Source: an uncultured Clostridium sp. (GTDB lineage: Bacteria; Bacillota; Clostridia; Clostridiales; Clostridiaceae). From it: DNA of 8,850 nucleotides. A program made the position numbers and the translations under genes. Shown piece after piece: positions 1-7,674 of this stretch. The notes below the pieces were generated by a model that saw only the letters and a list, made by a program, of their open reading frames with translations, ran no database searches and was not told where the DNA came from. The stretch covers positions 1-8,850 of the forward strand of contig NZ_CAKVKB010000133.1 of NCBI RefSeq assembly GCF_934754915.1, read 5' to 3'. Each line of letters begins with the position of its first letter. The first letter of the stretch is position 1.

Positions 1-1263
1 CTTGGAACTATTTCTGAAGTAGAGCGTATTTGTCAAGAGAACAATGTTCGTTGTATCTTTATTACCATTTCTTCTGTTACTGACGAAAGAAAACAAGAAA
101 TCTTAGATTTATGTACGTCCACTTCTATACCAACAAAAATCATGCGTATCTTTGTTGGAAATGATGAAAGTAATCATATTTCATTTGAAGATATTGATAT
201 TAAGGATTTATTGAACCGTCCTAGTATTGACTTAAAAGTCGATCAGATTGGTTCTTATCTTACGAATAAAGTGGTTTGTGTTACCGGAGCCGGTGGATCT
301 ATTGGTTCTGAATTGTGTCGTCAAATCATTCATTTTAATCCTTCTAAATTAATTATGGTGGATATTAATGAAAATGCACTATATATGCTTAAACAAGAAT
401 TCTTAGTCATGAAGCGAAAGAAACAAATGAATGATTCCATTCAACTAGAATCTTTAATTGTTTCCATTCGTGAAAGAGAAGAAATCTATAAGCTAATGAA
501 AAACTATAAACCAGATGTAGTTTATCATGCGGCAGCACATAAACATGTACCTTTAATGGAAGACCGTCCTACAGAAGCAATTAGAAATAATATCTTTGGA
601 ACGAAGAATGTGATTGATGCATGTTGTGACTGTGGTATATCTCGTTTTATCATGATTTCAACAGACAAGGCTGTAAATCCAACAAACGTAATGGGCGCTA
701 CTAAACGTATGACAGAAATGTATATGCAATCAAGAAATACTAAGTGTGGTATTCATATGGCGGCTGTACGCTTTGGTAATGTATTAGGATCTAATGGTTC
801 TGTTATTCCTATTTTTAAAGAACAAATTAAAAATGGTGGTCCAGTCACTGTAACACACAAAGACATAAAGCGTTACTTTATGACTATTCCTGAAGCCGCT
901 CAATTAGTACTACAAGCAGGATTTTATGCGAATGAAAGAGAAATCTTTGTATTAGACATGGGAAAACCAGTCAGAATCTGGGATTTAGCCGACAAAATGA
1001 TTCGATTAGCAGGTCTCGTACCAGGAAGAGACATTGAAATTCAAGAAATTGGATTGCGTCCTGGAGAAAAGATGTTTGAAGAATTAGCTTTAGAAATGGA
1101 AGAATGTCATAAGACGGACAACAATCTAATCTTTGTACACGAAAAGATGGATATTGATTCAAAAGAAGTAGATTCTAAATTAAATAAGCTAAAAGATTTA
1201 ATGAATCAAACAGATGACAAACTTCAAATCAAAGAAGTCTTAATGGACATGATTAAAGAATAG
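1..1263 (+). CDS. Nucleotide-sugar 4,6-dehydratase, CapD/WbpM/PglF type (5' partial)
   Basis: Family members convert UDP-GlcNAc to a UDP-4-keto-6-deoxy sugar at the inner face of the membrane, feeding capsule, exopolysaccharide or glycoprotein sugar synthesis. The reading frame is open from base 1 with no stop, so the ATG at 142 is internal and the gene starts upstream; 420 residues are visible. Residues 1-60 or so look like the end of the CoA_binding_3-type regulatory domain; the usual N-terminal membrane helices would lie outside the window. The NAD-binding motif TGAGGSIG is at about 95-102, followed by HAAAHKHVP and STDKAVNPTNVMGATKR. In the last motif Met replaces the usual catalytic Tyr (MxxxK), as in the large WbpM/PglF-like dehydratases. 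The downstream RPGEKMFEEL motif is also typical. A terminator follows directly, so this is the last gene of its transcript. The family is secure; the exact sugar product is not. Confidence 0.93.
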   Translation, partial: LGTISEVERICQENNVRCIFITISSVTDERKQEILDLCTSTSIPTKIMRIFVGNDESNHISFEDIDIKDLLNRPSIDLKVDQIGSYLTNKVVCVTGAGGSIGSELCRQIIHFNPSKLIMVDINENALYMLKQEFLVMKRKKQMNDSIQLESLIVSIREREEIYKLMKNYKPDVVYHAAAHKHVPLMEDRPTEAIRNNIFGTKNVIDACCDCGISRFIMISTDKAVNPTNVMGATKRMTEMYMQSRNTKCGIHMAAVRFGNVLGSNGSVIPIFKEQIKNGGPVTVTHKDIKRYFMTIPEAAQLVLQAGFYANEREIFVLDMGKPVRIWDLADKMIRLAGLVPGRDIEIQEIGLRPGEKMFEELALEMEECHKTDNNLIFVHEKMDIDSKEVDSKLNKLKDLMNQTDDKLQIKEVLMDMIKE

Positions 1264-1268
1264 ATATT

Positions 1269-1295
1269 CAAGCTGGGGTAATCTCAGCTTGTTTT
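1269..1295 (+). terminator. Rho-independent terminator after the dehydratase gene
   Basis: The stem CAAGCTGGG pairs with CTCAGCTTG (9 pairs including one G-T) around a five-base loop GTAAT and is followed by TTTT. It begins six bases after the stop codon and separates the sugar gene from the next transcript. Confidence 0.75.
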
Positions 1296-1336
1296 AAATT
1301 ATCTTACTATATAATTTGGATATGCCAGATAGATAG

Positions 1337-1440
1337 TGAGTGCAAAGTGAGTATTCCATGGTGGCGGAGCCACCTAATCCATTTGGACAGAGCCATGCAA
1401 TCCATTGCTCAGAGCCACTAAATCCACTTAGAGAGCCACT
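1337..1440. mobile_element. Stranded IS21-family-like transposon end with repeat array
   Basis: Four GAGCCA boxes start at 1367, 1390, 1412 and 1433, at intervals of 23, 22 and 21 bases. AATCCA boxes follow three of them, at 1376, 1399 and 1421. AGTGAG occurs twice just outside (1335 and 1346), next to TATTCCA. Read on the minus strand this gives repeated GTGGCTC units ending near GGAATACTCAC. From memory, this resembles the multiple-repeat termini of IS21-family elements, whose repeats bind the transposase IstA. No istA or istB gene is present, so this would be a single leftover end. GGTGGC/GCCACC at 1360-1374 also forms a 6-bp hairpin. The repeats are seen directly; the IS21 assignment is by resemblance and the exact tip is uncertain. 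Confidence 0.5.
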
Positions 1441-1447
1441 ATTAATT

Positions 1448-1495
1448 AAACCATCATTGAATCATTTACTGTTTAAGTAAGCTTATATGGTTTTT
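1448..1495 (+). other. Folded segment, terminator-like, of unknown role
   Basis: AAACCAT (1448-1454) pairs with ATGGTTT (1487-1493), enclosing an inner hairpin TTACT-GTTTA-AGTAA (1466-1480). A run of five T closes the segment (1491-1495). It could be a terminator for a short upstream transcript, an insulator before the operon promoter, or the 3' end of a small RNA. Both stems are short and AT-rich, so chance is possible. Confidence 0.3.
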
Positions 1496-1527
1496 ATGAA
1501 ATACTGTCAAATAAAGTTTAAGCGTTT

Positions 1528-1557
1528 TTGTTTAGGTTAATTCAAATATGGTAAAAT
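1528..1557 (+). promoter_or_regulatory. Predicted sigma-A promoter of the DUF4238/AEP-RT operon
   Basis: The -10 element TAAAAT (1552-1557) is preceded by TG at 1549-1550, giving an extended -10. A weak -35, TTGTTT (1528-1533), lies 18 bases upstream. A transcript starting near 1564 would have a leader of only about 30 bases, so there is little room for a structured RNA between promoter and first gene. Confidence 0.5.
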
Positions 1558-1584
1558 AAAAGAAAAAAGTTGATAATTATATGT

Positions 1585-1590
1585 GGGTGG
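1585..1590 (+). promoter_or_regulatory. Ribosome binding site that favours the ATG at 1595
   Basis: GGGTGG lies four bases before the ATG at 1595. The in-frame GTG at 1583 overlaps this site and has no comparable site of its own, so the ATG is the better start. Confidence 0.5.
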
Positions 1591-1594
1591 TTAT

Positions 1595-2500
1595 ATGAAG
1601 CATAATGAACCAATTAGACAACACTATGTTCCAAAATTGTATTTAGAAAGATTTGCAATATTAAATAATAAAAAATATGAAATATATGCTTATGACAAAT
1701 CTGAACGAAAGTTATTTAAAACAAAGATTGACAATGTTGCATTAAAAAATAACATTTATACAGATGAAAATCTTAGTGATAAATATTATTTGGAAAAGTA
1801 TTTTGGTAAAAAAATTGAACCGATAATTGGAAGTTGTATGAGAAAGCTTATTAAAATATGTACAAGTTATAATGTTTTAAATAATGATTATTTAATGTCT
1901 GAAGAATTAAAAAATGATTTTTCATATATTATTATTTTTCAACTTTTAAGAGGTAAACATACATTTGAATATGGCTTTAAACTTGCTCCAGTCATCGCAA
2001 AGGATATGGAAAAGGAGATAATTCAAGAGCTTGGAAATGTTCAATTATCAATGTTGGATCATATTATAGAAGAAGTGTGTCAGAAAAAATTTGTAAAAAA
2101 TGTTTTATTAGAACAATTGTTTAATCAAGATAGAATTGATCGACTAGCTGAAGTCTTATTTGAAAAAGCATGGATTATTTATGTTTTTCCTGAAGATTGT
2201 TTGTTGACTAGTGATGAACCTGTTATTGTTCGAAATTCAAAAACAGACAAAACCAAGTTATTTAATGTTGGTTTAATAAAGGATCATACTGAAGTATACT
2301 ATGCGATTACACCTAGAATATTGATTTGTCTCTATGGTGAACAAACATTTTTAAAATGTAGAGATAGAATGATTAGGTATGTGGATGATAAAAAATTTGT
2401 CAATTATTACAATAGAATTGTTGTGGAATCATGTAATGCGCAAGTTTATTCTAATAATGAAGAGTTAATCATTTCAACTTTAAAATGTATCAAAAAATAA
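1595..2500 (+). CDS. DUF4238 domain protein
   Basis: This 301-residue protein belongs by its motifs to the DUF4238 family, whose biochemical role is not established as far as I know. It opens with the family hallmark RQHYVPKLYLERF (about residues 8-20). It has LEKYFGKKIEP at about 66-76, a FQLLRGKHTFE stretch at about 115-125, and the family TSDEP motif at about 205-209, preceded by a hydrophobic strand. I see no signal peptide or membrane segment, so it is probably cytoplasmic. The length is normal for the family and both ends look complete. An in-frame GTG at 1583 would add four residues. It is the first gene of the operon, 25 bases ahead of the primase-RT gene, and has the same AT-rich composition, so it probably works with that system. 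Whether it is sensor, regulator or effector cannot be told from the sequence. Confidence 0.87.
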   Translation: MKHNEPIRQHYVPKLYLERFAILNNKKYEIYAYDKSERKLFKTKIDNVALKNNIYTDENLSDKYYLEKYFGKKIEPIIGSCMRKLIKICTSYNVLNNDYLMSEELKNDFSYIIIFQLLRGKHTFEYGFKLAPVIAKDMEKEIIQELGNVQLSMLDHIIEEVCQKKFVKNVLLEQLFNQDRIDRLAEVLFEKAWIIYVFPEDCLLTSDEPVIVRNSKTDKTKLFNVGLIKDHTEVYYAITPRILICLYGEQTFLKCRDRMIRYVDDKKFVNYYNRIVVESCNAQVYSNNEELIISTLKCIKK

Positions 2501-2510
2501 GATTTCTAAT

Positions 2511-2515
2511 AGGAG
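2511..2515 (+). promoter_or_regulatory. Ribosome binding site deciding the AEP-RT start
   Basis: AGGAG sits only one base before the ATG at 2517, too close to serve it, but ten bases before the ATG at 2526, a usable distance. The start at 2526 is therefore preferred. Confidence 0.6.
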
Positions 2516-2525
2516 AATGATTGGG

Positions 2526-5000
2526 ATGGAAGAAATAATAAAAGCAATATCAAAAATAGAATTTGATTTATTTGTTGTGAATCCACATGCTATTGCTATA
2601 CAACAAAATGATGGAAGATATATAACAAAATATATTCAATATGATTCTTCGCTTATTGAGAATATGTTGTTGAATAATGGATCTGCGGGTTGTTATCAAC
2701 AGTCATATGGTAATGGAAAAATAAAGTGGATTTGTTTAGATTTCGATTGTAAAGATAAATCAGCTGATGAAGAAGAGATTACTGATTTATATACTATTAT
2801 CAAGACGGATTTATTAAGCTATCTTGATGAATTACAAATATCATATCTTACAGAATTTTCTGGACGTCGAGGGATACATGTTTGGATAATTTTTGATTCT
2901 CCAGTAGATAAAGAAATTGGTTATTGGGTAATAAAAACTTTGAGTAATAGAGTTAATTTAAATGACAAGTATGGAATTGATTTGTTTCCTCAAACTGATT
3001 CATATATTGGCAATCGTGTTGGTAAGCAAGTTAAATTTCCTTTATCAACTCATAAATCAGGTGGTAAATCATTTTTCTTTAAAGAATCTTATGAGCGACA
3101 GGATGATTATGATTTAGATTTTTATCGTAATCAATTATCTATTTTAAACGGTTATAGAAGAAATAACATCATAAAAGTATTAGATAAATTAGGTTATACA
3201 AATAACACATTGAATTTTAATAAATATAAAAATTTAATTGTGAATGATGAGTATAAAATTGAATGCAATCAAATTATAGACATATTGTCAGAAACAAAGG
3301 TATTTAAAGAAATCTTCACAAGATTGGATTATAGTTATTTAGAGAAAAAAGATTGGTATGTATTATTAGGTACTTTATCTCCTTTGAATGATAGTGAATT
3401 ATTAAAGTCTATTTTTAGAAGAACTATTCAATATGATGAAAAAATAACGAGTGAAAGGATTAAAAATTTAAAAAATCAATATAGACCAGCAACTTTTGAA
3501 TACCTATATTCTATTTACGATATGGATATTGAAGAAAGTATTGATAAAACGAAAACTGGGCTTGAATATTTAGCAGAAAAACTAAATTTATCATTGGAAG
3601 AGAATAATATAATTAAAAATGAACTAGATTTATTAGGTGATTTAGAAGCAACAGTTCGTAAAGAAACTAATTATATGCTTGACAATGATGAGAATCTAGA
3701 GATTACTGAATGGATTCGAATTAATGATTTAACAAAATATGATATTCATATATTGAATGAGAAAATAAAACGTATTATTGATTCAGATGATGTAATTCCT
3801 TTAAATAATTATTACGTTTATGTTAGAAAAGAATCAAGCACAAAAAAACGTAATATGGTGGTTTTGAATACTGAAGAAAGAATTATTACAACGCAATTGG
3901 CTTTAATGATTGCGTATAGACATGGTTCACTTTTAAAATCATATAGTTATAATGTTTCTTTTTTATCTGATACCAATTTATTTTATAATTGGTATACTTC
4001 ATGGGGAAATTACATTGATAAAATCAAGTCTTATATAGAAATACCTTTTTTGGGAGATTGGGGAGTAATGACAATTGATTTAAAAAATTATTTTGATAAT
4101 ATTGATTTTTTGTCACTTTATCGTGGGCTTTCAGATGGTTTTTCTCTACAAGATAAAAGTATAATGAAAAAACTAATTGATTATAATGAAAGACTAATGA
4201 GAAAAGTCAATGATGATAATGTACGTATTGGTATACCTCAGGGACCTGCATACGCAAGAATCATTGCTGAATTATTTTTAAACCGTATCTTAGAAAGAAT
4301 ACCTGAAACAGCAGATACTCTTAAAAAGAATTATGTATTATATCGCTATGTTGACGACATTATAATCTTTTACAAAGAAGATGTTGATGCAGATATTTTA
4401 ATGCAAAACATAAAAAAATTGTTGTCAAATTACAATTTAAAGACAAATGAAGAAAAAACATATATATATGGCAGAATCGAAGATTTAAGTAATAAGGATA
4501 TAAACTTAATTTTAAGAAAAGATAGGTTTAATTATAACTTTCAATATTCGGAAACAGATTATTTAAGAGATAAATATGAAAAACGAAGAATCTTTATAGA
4601 ATGTTTAAAAGATAGTTTTAATATTGATGACGTAAGTTATCTTTTTGGATATAAGACGGATACATACTATACTGAAAAATATTTTTATAAGTATGCAAAA
4701 AATATTTTCGAATCTGAATATGGTAGAGGAAGTACTTTTAAAAAGTTTTATAATTATTTGTTTTCAAATAAAGAGTTATTAAATTATGCGCTTGAAAAGG
4801 AGCTGCTTTTGCTTATTAAACCAAATTCAATCAATTTTAAAAATTGTATCAGTTGTCTATATTTAAATATATATAATGGTCAGTTAGAAAAATCAATTGT
4901 TATTGAAATCTATGATCATTATTTGAAAAAATTAAATTTAGAAGAAATTGACAATTCAGAATATAATATTATTCAAAGTATCAAAAGATGGAGTAAATAA
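2526..5000 (+). CDS. AEP primase-polymerase / reverse transcriptase fusion protein
   Basis: This 824-residue protein joins two nucleic-acid polymerases. Residues 1-210 or so match the archaeo-eukaryotic primase fold: LDFD gives the metal-binding D72/D74, SGRRGIHVW gives S112 and H118, and IDLFPQTD (about 151-158) with GNRVGKQVKFPL (about 162-173) matches the late motifs of primases in TOTE-conflict and CRISPR-associated systems. Residues 210-420 form a helical linker with no clear match. The RT palm starts near 425, with a KRNMVVL region and then motif A DLKNYFDNID (D518), motif B GIPQGPA (569-575) and motif C YVDD (608-611), followed by a thumb-like region. The last 130 or so residues are unassigned. 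All catalytic acids are present in both domains, so both are probably active. It lacks the flanking domains of group II intron RTs. The ATG at 2517 would add three residues. A defence role is inferred from related 'unknown group' RTs; from unchecked memory, AEP-RT fusions occur among defence-associated RTs. Confidence 0.9.
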   Translation: MEEIIKAISKIEFDLFVVNPHAIAIQQNDGRYITKYIQYDSSLIENMLLNNGSAGCYQQSYGNGKIKWICLDFDCKDKSADEEEITDLYTIIKTDLLSYLDELQISYLTEFSGRRGIHVWIIFDSPVDKEIGYWVIKTLSNRVNLNDKYGIDLFPQTDSYIGNRVGKQVKFPLSTHKSGGKSFFFKESYERQDDYDLDFYRNQLSILNGYRRNNIIKVLDKLGYTNNTLNFNKYKNLIVNDEYKIECNQIIDILSETKVFKEIFTRLDYSYLEKKDWYVLLGTLSPLNDSELLKSIFRRTIQYDEKITSERIKNLKNQYRPATFEYLYSIYDMDIEESIDKTKTGLEYLAEKLNLSLEENNIIKNELDLLGDLEATVRKETNYMLDNDENLEITEWIRINDLTKYDIHILNEKIKRIIDSDDVIPLNNYYVYVRKESSTKKRNMVVLNTEERIITTQLALMIAYRHGSLLKSYSYNVSFLSDTNLFYNWYTSWGNYIDKIKSYIEIPFLGDWGVMTIDLKNYFDNIDFLSLYRGLSDGFSLQDKSIMKKLIDYNERLMRKVNDDNVRIGIPQGPAYARIIAELFLNRILERIPETADTLKKNYVLYRYVDDIIIFYKEDVDADILMQNIKKLLSNYNLKTNEEKTYIYGRIEDLSNKDINLILRKDRFNYNFQYSETDYLRDKYEKRRIFIECLKDSFNIDDVSYLFGYKTDTYYTEKYFYKYAKNIFESEYGRGSTFKKFYNYLFSNKELLNYALEKELLLLIKPNSINFKNCISCLYLNIYNGQLEKSIVIEIYDHYLKKLNLEEIDNSEYNIIQSIKRWSK
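4990..4993 (+). promoter_or_regulatory. Ribosome binding site inside the end of the AEP-RT gene
   Basis: GGAG lies within the last codons of the AEP-RT gene, 11 bases before the ATG at 5005, which itself lies four bases after the stop codon. This suggests coupled translation and favours 5005 over the in-frame TTG at 4948, which would create a 53-base overlap. Confidence 0.5.
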
Positions 5001-5004
5001 AAAT

Positions 5005-7668
5005 ATGCATGTTAATGATGTTGAAAATGAATTAAATCAAATTTTAGAATCTCTGATTTTACCTATCGCTGACGATGACAAGTTGATAAAATTAATAGAA
5101 GACTTTTCAAAGTTAAATACACTTGAAATAGATAATTGTAAAGGGATTGCTCTTGATGTGTTTTATCAAATTTCAAGTCTTATCAAAGATGAACAATTAA
5201 AAAATGATTGCTTAATAAAAGCTTATAAGAAATCATTTGAAAATATTGTTAATATAGTAAACGAAGAAACTGAAAATTCATCGAGACTCCAGGAAACTGA
5301 AAATCCATCAAGATTCCTAGTTTTTAGCTTTTTAAAGGATTTATATAATAACATCTTAGAACAAAATAATTCCTTGTTTGACAAGATGCTACAGGATATG
5401 GATGCAATATGTAGTGAACTAGAAACTATACGATATGTTTTTAGAATTCAAAATGATGATGAATCTTTATATTTTCCTATTAGCGAATTATTATTTCATG
5501 TATTGCTGAATGATGATTATCATAATGATGTATGGGATGATAAATTAATTTATAAGTTGAGAATTGCTTTAGAAATATTTAAAACAAATAAGTTTAAAGA
5601 TAAAAAGAAAATTATGGACCAAATGTCAAATGATTATAATATAAAACTTATAGAGTATATGGCAGATATTAAAAATAGTTTTTTAGGTGAGAATGAAGAA
5701 TGGAAATTGAATCTAAAACATAACAAGGTAATTTGTATCATTAGAAATGAACGTGAAATTTATATTAGACATCCGGATAAGTCATATTTTGATAAGAAAA
5801 TCTTAAATAAGTATCACATTGCTAATGTGCAAAAGGAAATAAACAATAACGGAAAAGCTATCGCATATTTTGTTGAATTTCAATTAAGTGATGCTGTTAA
5901 GTTTATTAGTACAGATGAAATACTAAAAGGAGATGATCTAAAATCTAAATTAGATTTAACTTTTATGCTTTTACAACAAAATGCAAAAAATATATTTTTA
6001 AAAAATTCTTTATATATTGATAATGATGAAGTGAAACTAATCAATCCATTTTGTGGTAATGATAATTATTTGATTAATGCTAAAAGAGCATCAAGAGTTA
6101 ATTCAAATAATTCAAATACAGTGATTGAAAATATACTGAAAAAATATTATCAAAACATGTTAAGGGAAAAAGGACTTGATTTTGTGTTATATGGCTCTCT
6201 TGTGGAATTGTTATTGATTAATAATAATTGCAAAAAAGATGCTTTTATGAATTTTGAAAACGATTGTGTTAATCATTATCAAAATGGACTGATTTTAACA
6301 TGGCTAAAAAGTATACCAACAACCGAAAGAATTAGTGCATTAAGTGAGTTTATCAGTACGTTCACAAAAGATACAGATTATGTAAATAATGATTACAATT
6401 TAGACATTGCAAATTTGAAATGGCTCGCTTTTGAACTTCCATGTGAAGAAATATTATCGTGTATTTTAAATGATGATGATAAGGAAATTGTGCTAAATTC
6501 AACAAAAGATATTATTAAAAGAAAGAAAAATCGCAACATTTATGTGGATTCCAACAATGAAGAAATTGATGAAAACAAAATTATAAAAAATGATTTGGAT
6601 GAAAATGATTTGGATGAAGGAGATTGTTTGCATTATCAGGGTAATTACTATTTGAATGATCGATTACAAAAAGGATTAAAAATTCGTGATCTCATAAGAG
6701 ATATCAATGACAATTTAAATCCATATAAAGAATTCATAGATCCAACTAATATAAAATTACCAAATTTAATTGTTGATAAAATAAAACTACAAGATAATAT
6801 ATTATTGAGTCTGGATGGCGTGGAGTGTAATGATAAAAGTAACCATTATATTAGAATATTAAATCATCTGTTTATTTATGATATAACTGTTAAAAAACAA
6901 GAAAATTTTATGAAATTGATTTCTTATCATAAAGTAACAAACTTTAAAGAAGCATGTGCTCAGGTGAAATCAATGCTTAAGCCAAATGTTTTATTTATTC
7001 CTAAAGAAAAATATAGTACAGATAATAATTTAACTAGAATATATGAAAATTATTTAAGAGAGGAAAAATTTAGAGAACATTCGTTATATTTACAGGAATT
7101 GGCTTTTTATAAGGGCAAATATTGCATTGAGAAAAAAGAAATAAAAAAAATATGTTTTATTTTTGATACTGTCTTGAGCGGAAAACAAACTGTGGATAAT
7201 TTAAAAAATTACTTTTCTGAAGCAAGTAAAACAAAGGAAGATCGAAGTAATAAATATTATTGTAAAGGTCAAAAAGTTTCAATTAAAGAAATTATGCTGA
7301 AAAATAATATAGATAGTGTTACTTGTGTATTTCTTAATTACGCTCATATCGATAAAACAAATATTGATACTAATAATGACAATAATAAGAAAGATAATTC
7401 TTGGCAAGGTAAAGTTGACGATTTTTTTAAATCAATAGATGTAAAATACGAAATCGAAAAAATTCATGAGATTGATTTTGGCAATAATAACGCACAAATT
7501 TTCAAATTAGCGAAACAATTATATGGCAAAATAGAAATCGATGAAGATAAAGCTTTTTTTCCATTGATTCGAGAATTTAATATGCCAAAAAAAGCTGTGT
7601 TTCCAAAAAAATGTATGAAGGATCCTAGATTGATTTCATGTTTGTTTGGATTAAAAAAAGAAATGTAA
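5005..7668 (+). CDS. Large uncharacterised protein with a PRTase-like C-terminal region
   Basis: I do not recognise this 887-residue protein as a whole. It has no signal peptide or membrane helix and is probably cytoplasmic. The first 230 or so residues are mostly helical and include a duplicated nine-residue segment (ETENxSR) at 88-105. Residues 235-350 look mixed alpha/beta, and 365-500 helical. Near 517-540 is an acidic Asp/Asn/Glu-rich stretch with a repeated NDLDE. The C-terminal 230 residues suggest a phosphoribosyltransferase-like fold: strand NVLFIP (661-666), then KKICFIFDTVLSGKQT (714-729), which resembles the PRPP-loop pattern hhhDDxxxSGxx with the second Asp replaced by Thr, then strand SVTCVFLNYAH (771-781), and a late NMPKKAVFP motif like the N/P-rich end of conflict-system PRTase domains. 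This fold call is inference. Tight linkage to the AEP-RT gene points to a partner or effector role. The Thr replacement may mean a binding rather than a catalytic site. Confidence 0.85.
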   Translation: MHVNDVENELNQILESLILPIADDDKLIKLIEDFSKLNTLEIDNCKGIALDVFYQISSLIKDEQLKNDCLIKAYKKSFENIVNIVNEETENSSRLQETENPSRFLVFSFLKDLYNNILEQNNSLFDKMLQDMDAICSELETIRYVFRIQNDDESLYFPISELLFHVLLNDDYHNDVWDDKLIYKLRIALEIFKTNKFKDKKKIMDQMSNDYNIKLIEYMADIKNSFLGENEEWKLNLKHNKVICIIRNEREIYIRHPDKSYFDKKILNKYHIANVQKEINNNGKAIAYFVEFQLSDAVKFISTDEILKGDDLKSKLDLTFMLLQQNAKNIFLKNSLYIDNDEVKLINPFCGNDNYLINAKRASRVNSNNSNTVIENILKKYYQNMLREKGLDFVLYGSLVELLLINNNCKKDAFMNFENDCVNHYQNGLILTWLKSIPTTERISALSEFISTFTKDTDYVNNDYNLDIANLKWLAFELPCEEILSCILNDDDKEIVLNSTKDIIKRKKNRNIYVDSNNEEIDENKIIKNDLDENDLDEGDCLHYQGNYYLNDRLQKGLKIRDLIRDINDNLNPYKEFIDPTNIKLPNLIVDKIKLQDNILLSLDGVECNDKSNHYIRILNHLFIYDITVKKQENFMKLISYHKVTNFKEACAQVKSMLKPNVLFIPKEKYSTDNNLTRIYENYLREEKFREHSLYLQELAFYKGKYCIEKKEIKKICFIFDTVLSGKQTVDNLKNYFSEASKTKEDRSNKYYCKGQKVSIKEIMLKNNIDSVTCVFLNYAHIDKTNIDTNNDNNKKDNSWQGKVDDFFKSIDVKYEIEKIHEIDFGNNNAQIFKLAKQLYGKIEIDEDKAFFPLIREFNMPKKAVFPKKCMKDPRLISCLFGLKKEM
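5266..5319 (+). repeat. 27-base in-frame tandem duplication
   Basis: Two adjacent 27-base units (5266-5292 and 5293-5319) differ at five positions and encode ETENSSRLQ and ETENPSRFL. The unit is a multiple of three, so the reading frame is kept. It looks like a fairly recent duplication in a flexible part of the protein. Confidence 0.8.
6589..6618 (+). repeat. 15-base perfect tandem repeat
   Basis: AATGATTTGGATGAA occurs twice in direct succession (6589-6603 and 6604-6618), encoding NDLDE twice within an acidic linker. It keeps the frame and could change in copy number by slippage. Confidence 0.85.
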
Positions 7669-7674
7669 ACATAG

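Noticed and set aside
142..144. ATG at 142 as the start of the dehydratase gene
   Set aside because: The same frame is open from base 1 with family-like residues, and this family has a longer N-terminal part; the gene is truncated by the window edge.
971..1162. 63-residue open frame on the minus strand
   Set aside because: It lies wholly inside the dehydratase gene in antisense, has no recognisable motif, and the + strand frame there is clearly coding.
1289..1315. Promoter-like TTGTTT and TATAAT
   Set aside because: The spacing is only 15 bases, the -35 overlaps the terminator, and no gene follows closely.
1360..1440. CRISPR array
   Set aside because: The units are short, diverged and separated by only a few bases; there are no unique spacers and no cas genes.
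2526..5000. Group II intron or retron
   Set aside because: No maturase or endonuclease domain follows the RT, there is no intron-like RNA or msr/msd region nearby, and the protein begins with a primase domain.
4948..5004. TTG at 4948 as start of the large partner protein
   Set aside because: It would overlap the AEP-RT gene by 53 bases; the ATG at 5005 has a GGAG site at a usable distance.
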